Below are positions 32,031 through 34,341 of a stretch of 34,341 nucleotides of DNA, piece by piece (within the stretch, counting starts at the first letter, position 1; every line of letters begins with the position of its first letter). The notes beneath the pieces were generated by a model, which was not told the origin of the DNA, made no database searches, and saw nothing but the letters and a program-made list of their open reading frames with translations. The DNA is from Phycisphaeraceae bacterium. Its GTDB lineage: Bacteria > Planctomycetota > Phycisphaerae > Phycisphaerales > Phycisphaeraceae. Both the position numbers and the translations under genes were made by a program. The stretch is taken from contig PAIY01000083.1 of assembly GCA_002704825.1 (NCBI GenBank), forward strand, positions 1 through 34,341. Reading direction: 5' to 3'.

Positions 32031-32546
32031 TCACTCGTCTTTCATCTGGCGGTAGAGGTCCAGATAGAACTCCAGGAGTTCCTTGCCATGGATGTTTTTG
32101 CTGCGGGTGTGTTGGAAGCCGAAGCGGTCGAAGAGGCCGATGACGGCTTCGGTGTCAAAGCGGGTATCCAAGACAACCTTGAGGAACTTGTGAACCTTGC
32201 AATGTTCCAGGGCATGTTCGAGCAGACGGGCGCCGATGTTGGTGTGCTGCCAATCCTTGTTGACGCGAAGGCGACGGATTTCGCCGACGTGTCCATCCTG
32301 TTCATGGAAGCAGCCGATCATGCCCAGGATTTGCCCGTTGTGTTCGGCAACCCAGAAATGATTGGCATCTTCACTGAAATAGGCTTCGTGAATATTGTCG
32401 ATATCTGCCCCGGTATCGTTGGCAGCAATCTGGCCGGCGAGTAACCCCTCGGTATAGAGACGTGACACCGCCGTCTGGTCGTTGGTGTGATACGTCCGAA
32501 CCGTGAGGTTATCGAGTTGTTCGGTCTGGTCCTGCATGGACTGCAT
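32031..32546 (-). CDS. GNAT-family N-acetyltransferase
   Basis: 171 residues; AGGA lies six nt before the ATG. GNAT features in order: LTVRTYHTNDQTAVSRLY (strand 1, helix 1), HFWVAEHNGQILGMIGCF, then motif A VGEIRRLRVNKDWQHTNIGARLLEHAL with a Q-x-x-x-I-G-A loop for acetyl-CoA, and the C-terminal VIGLFDRFGFQHTRSK. The wide family includes antibiotic, amine and protein acetyltransferases; nothing visible selects one. It begins 61 nt after the metallophosphoesterase stop on the same strand and may be cotranscribed with it. Confidence 0.85.
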   Translation of the reverse strand: MQSMQDQTEQLDNLTVRTYHTNDQTAVSRLYTEGLLAGQIAANDTGADIDNIHEAYFSEDANHFWVAEHNGQILGMIGCFHEQDGHVGEIRRLRVNKDWQHTNIGARLLEHALEHCKVHKFLKVVLDTRFDTEAVIGLFDRFGFQHTRSKNIHGKELLEFYLDLYRQMKDE

Positions 32547-32607
32547 GAAATTCCTAACATCTGTTGCTTGGTCAAGCTTGCCCGGCTTACCCCGCCATCA
32601 GGGCATT

Positions 32608-33132
32608 TTAGCAGCTTTTCTCAATGGGGAAAAACGTCAGTTGATCTGTCTGGGTGTCAAGTAACGCCACGGTGTAGGAACCGGCGCGATAAAGCGCACC
32701 GGGATTGATAATCCGGGTTTTGCCCACGCGATCGTCTTTGACCATATGTGTATGCCCATGACAGAGATAACGGACTTGTTCGTGCAGTGGACCGTCAAAA
32801 GCAGATGACTGATCGCCATGGAAATAAACCAGGACGCTGCCATCATCAAATTCCATTCTACCAACTGGATGATCAACCTGTACCCCCAATTCATTGGCAT
32901 AACGGGTTAAATCCGCCACGTCCCAATCGACGTTGCCAAAAACCAGATTTACCGGGACCATTTGCTCCGGTTTGGCGGGGTGTTTGACCAGCAAGGCGTC
33001 GATGACTTCGGGGCTGCCGACATCACCGAGATAGATCAGGCGTCGCGCACCTTCGGCGACGAGCAATTCCGCGGCTTTTGCCGTAATCTGGCCCCTTCCG
33101 TGGGCGTCTGATAGCAGACCAATCTTTGCCAA
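32608..33132 (-). CDS. YfcE/MJ0936-type metallophosphoesterase
   Basis: 174 residues starting at a TTG (33132) with AGGGA seven nt upstream. The two-metal phosphoesterase motifs are in order: LLSDAHG (D9, H11), YLGDVGS (D37), FGNVD (N67), YFHGDQ (H105) and CHGHTHM (H127, H129). The protein ends shortly after INPGALYRAGSYTVALLD, typical of this small subfamily of phosphodiesterases. The natural substrate is unknown, as for most of the family. It is divergent from trpC across 144 nt and upstream of a GNAT gene. Confidence 0.92.
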   Translation of the reverse strand: MAKIGLLSDAHGRGQITAKAAELLVAEGARRLIYLGDVGSPEVIDALLVKHPAKPEQMVPVNLVFGNVDWDVADLTRYANELGVQVDHPVGRMEFDDGSVLVYFHGDQSSAFDGPLHEQVRYLCHGHTHMVKDDRVGKTRIINPGALYRAGSYTVALLDTQTDQLTFFPIEKSC

Positions 33133-33209
33133 GTTACTTCCCTGTCATTTTTTCTAACGCCTGTTGCTGGACCCATTGAGCGTATGGCAATCTGTCAAAC
33201 CACTCACAT

Positions 33210-33239
33210 CTGACACCCGCTCAATCAAACTGTTAAGAT
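33210..33239 (+). promoter_or_regulatory. Possible trpC promoter
   Basis: CTGACA (33210-33215), an 18-nt spacer and TAAGAT (33234-33239). A perfect 12-bp palindrome, ACTGGATCCAGT (33262-33273), lies three bases before the trpC ATG and may influence initiation. Confidence 0.4.
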
Positions 33240-33276
33240 GTGAACTTTCTTCCAATTGGACACTGGATCCAGTCAC

Positions 33277-34089
33277 ATGACAGACATCTTAGCAAACATT
33301 ATTGTCCGCAAGCAACGTGATTTATTGGACCTGCAAAAAAAGGTGACTTTTGAGCAACTTGAGGCCAGAATTTCGGGCTGTGGACCGACGCGCGACTTTT
33401 TTGCAGCCATGACCCAACCGGTGGGCGAGTTGTGTGTGCTTTCGGAAGTCAAAAAGGCAAGCCCCTCTGCCGGACTCATCCGGGCGGACTTTGATGCGGT
33501 CGCCATTGCCAGGGCGTATGAAGCCAATGGTGCTTCTGCAATCAGTTGCTTGACGGACGAGCCGTTTTTCCAGGGATCACTGGACTATCTGATCGCGATC
33601 CGCCAGAACGTGTCCCTGCCGGTGATGCGTAAGGACTTTATTATTGATCCGTATCAGGTGGTCGAAGCGCGTGTTGCTGGCGCCGATGCGTTGCTTCTGA
33701 TCGCTGAATGTCTGGATGATGAAAAACTCTATACCCTGCACCAACTCACGGGGGAATTGGGCATGGGTTGCCTGCTGGAGATTTTCGATCCAGCCAATCT
33801 CGCGCGCGCTCAGAAGGTGATTGCCTCTCAGCCGGACACCCCCACCCTGCTTGGGATCAACAACCGTGATCTCAAAGCCATGGTCACGCATCTGGATCAC
33901 ACGCTGGACCTGATCCCCGACATCACCAACCTCGACACACTCGTCAGCGAGTCCGGCATCAAGACCGGCGATGACGTCCGAAAACTCCGCCAGGCAGGTG
34001 TCCATCGGATCCTCATTGGCGAACACCTGATGCGTCAACCCGATCCCGGCAAGGCCCTTGCTCAATTGATCGCCGACTCATCAATCTGA
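33277..34089 (+). CDS. trpC: Indole-3-glycerol-phosphate synthase
   Basis: 270 residues from the ATG at 33277; a TTG seven codons earlier is possible but less likely. It catalyses ring closure of carboxyphenylaminodeoxyribulose phosphate to indole-3-glycerol phosphate in tryptophan synthesis. The (beta/alpha)8 barrel motifs are all present: SEVKKASPSAG (E57, K59), MRKDFIIDPYQV (K119), LLLIAECL, GCLLEIFD (E168), GINNRDL (N195, R197), VSESGI (E225, S226) and ILIGEHLM. Length is typical for a monofunctional enzyme. No other trp gene is visible in the window; the gene starting at 34332 lies 242 nt downstream behind its own RBS. Confidence 0.96.
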   Translation: MTDILANIIVRKQRDLLDLQKKVTFEQLEARISGCGPTRDFFAAMTQPVGELCVLSEVKKASPSAGLIRADFDAVAIARAYEANGASAISCLTDEPFFQGSLDYLIAIRQNVSLPVMRKDFIIDPYQVVEARVAGADALLLIAECLDDEKLYTLHQLTGELGMGCLLEIFDPANLARAQKVIASQPDTPTLLGINNRDLKAMVTHLDHTLDLIPDITNLDTLVSESGIKTGDDVRKLRQAGVHRILIGEHLMRQPDPGKALAQLIADSSI

Positions 34090-34318
34090 ACCGATTAATC
34101 CCCCGGATTTCAGTTTTTCAATCTCAGTTACCCCTCATGCGATGGCTGTGCGCATTGCAATTCTGACAGTTCGTTACCCCCACATCACGCTCGTTCTGGA
34201 CGCATTTTCACACTAATATGTCCGTTTTTTCCATTCAAACCAATCCTAGTGGTCTGTCATTTTCAAAATGTGGGATAGATGTTTGTCTCGAGCCGATATG
34301 ACTTCTGTGCATTAAGAC
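34090..34318. other. Noncoding gap after trpC
   Basis: No terminator with a U-tract and no gene were seen. It contains a 13-bp palindrome, CATTTT-C-AAAATG (34258-34270), upstream of the next gene start. Confidence 0.4.
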
Positions 34319-34331
34319 AAGGAGGTTTGCG

Positions 34332-34341
34332 ATGCAGAAGC
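34332..34341 (+). CDS. Start of an unidentified gene, cut by the window edge
   Basis: A perfect AAGGAGG (34319-34325) lies six nt before ATG CAG AAG. Only three codons are in view, so no function can be given; the strong Shine-Dalgarno is the sole evidence. Confidence 0.55.

Overview
The window looks like a chromosomal segment of a planctomycete, probably of the Phycisphaerae type. This is inferred from gene content, not computed. The pointers are two short prepilin-like proteins with an FTLIE cleavage site and a C-terminal H-x10-D motif, many LacI/GntR sugar regulators beside glycoside hydrolases, 'NPKSEIRNPK'-type intergenic repeats and frequent GTG/TTG starts. Nearly all genes lie on the minus strand. 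I saw no rRNA, tRNA, CRISPR array, transposase or phage gene.

Region 1 (1-3935): a LacI regulator, a prepilin-like protein and a secreted clan GH-A glycoside hydrolase (running off the left edge) form one minus-strand unit. It has a good sigma-70 promoter and a perfect 28-bp palindrome at the transcription start. Region 2 (4060-11680): a GHL6/GH151-like hydrolase, then an osmolyte operon read right to left: lysine 2,3-aminomutase (ablA), a fused binding-protein/permease, an ABC ATPase and beta-lysine acetyltransferase (ablB). A MarR regulator lies upstream. Lysine import and conversion to N-epsilon-acetyl-beta-lysine appear to be in one transcript.

Region 3 (11951-20988): a divergent pair, a sialidase-fold (Asp-box) protein and a GH95 fucosidase, share a palindrome-rich promoter region. 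They are followed by a 1412-residue protein with a heparinase II/III-like signature and its neighbouring LacI regulator. Region 4 (21148-25075): a GNAT acetyltransferase, a GntR-LacI hybrid regulator, and a second prepilin-plus-hydrolase pair (GH5) with its own TTGACT-N16 promoter and palindrome.

Region 5 (25037-31018): a repeat-rich noncoding stretch, then a sugar ABC uptake operon: a TPR-like lipoprotein, a large solute-binding protein, a MalF-like permease with an extra hydrophobic insert, and a MalG-like permease ending at an intrinsic terminator. No ATPase is present. Region 6 (31488-34341): DUF309, GNAT and metallophosphoesterase genes, trpC on the plus strand, and the first codons of one more gene behind a perfect Shine-Dalgarno.

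Taken together this is a glycan-foraging region: secreted hydrolases, an oligosaccharide importer, and apparently cytoplasmic fucosidase-, sialidase- and lyase-like enzymes under local regulators, interrupted by an osmoadaptation operon. Three copies of an 85-91-bp REP-like double-hairpin element and two composite palindromic repeat sites occupy the gaps.
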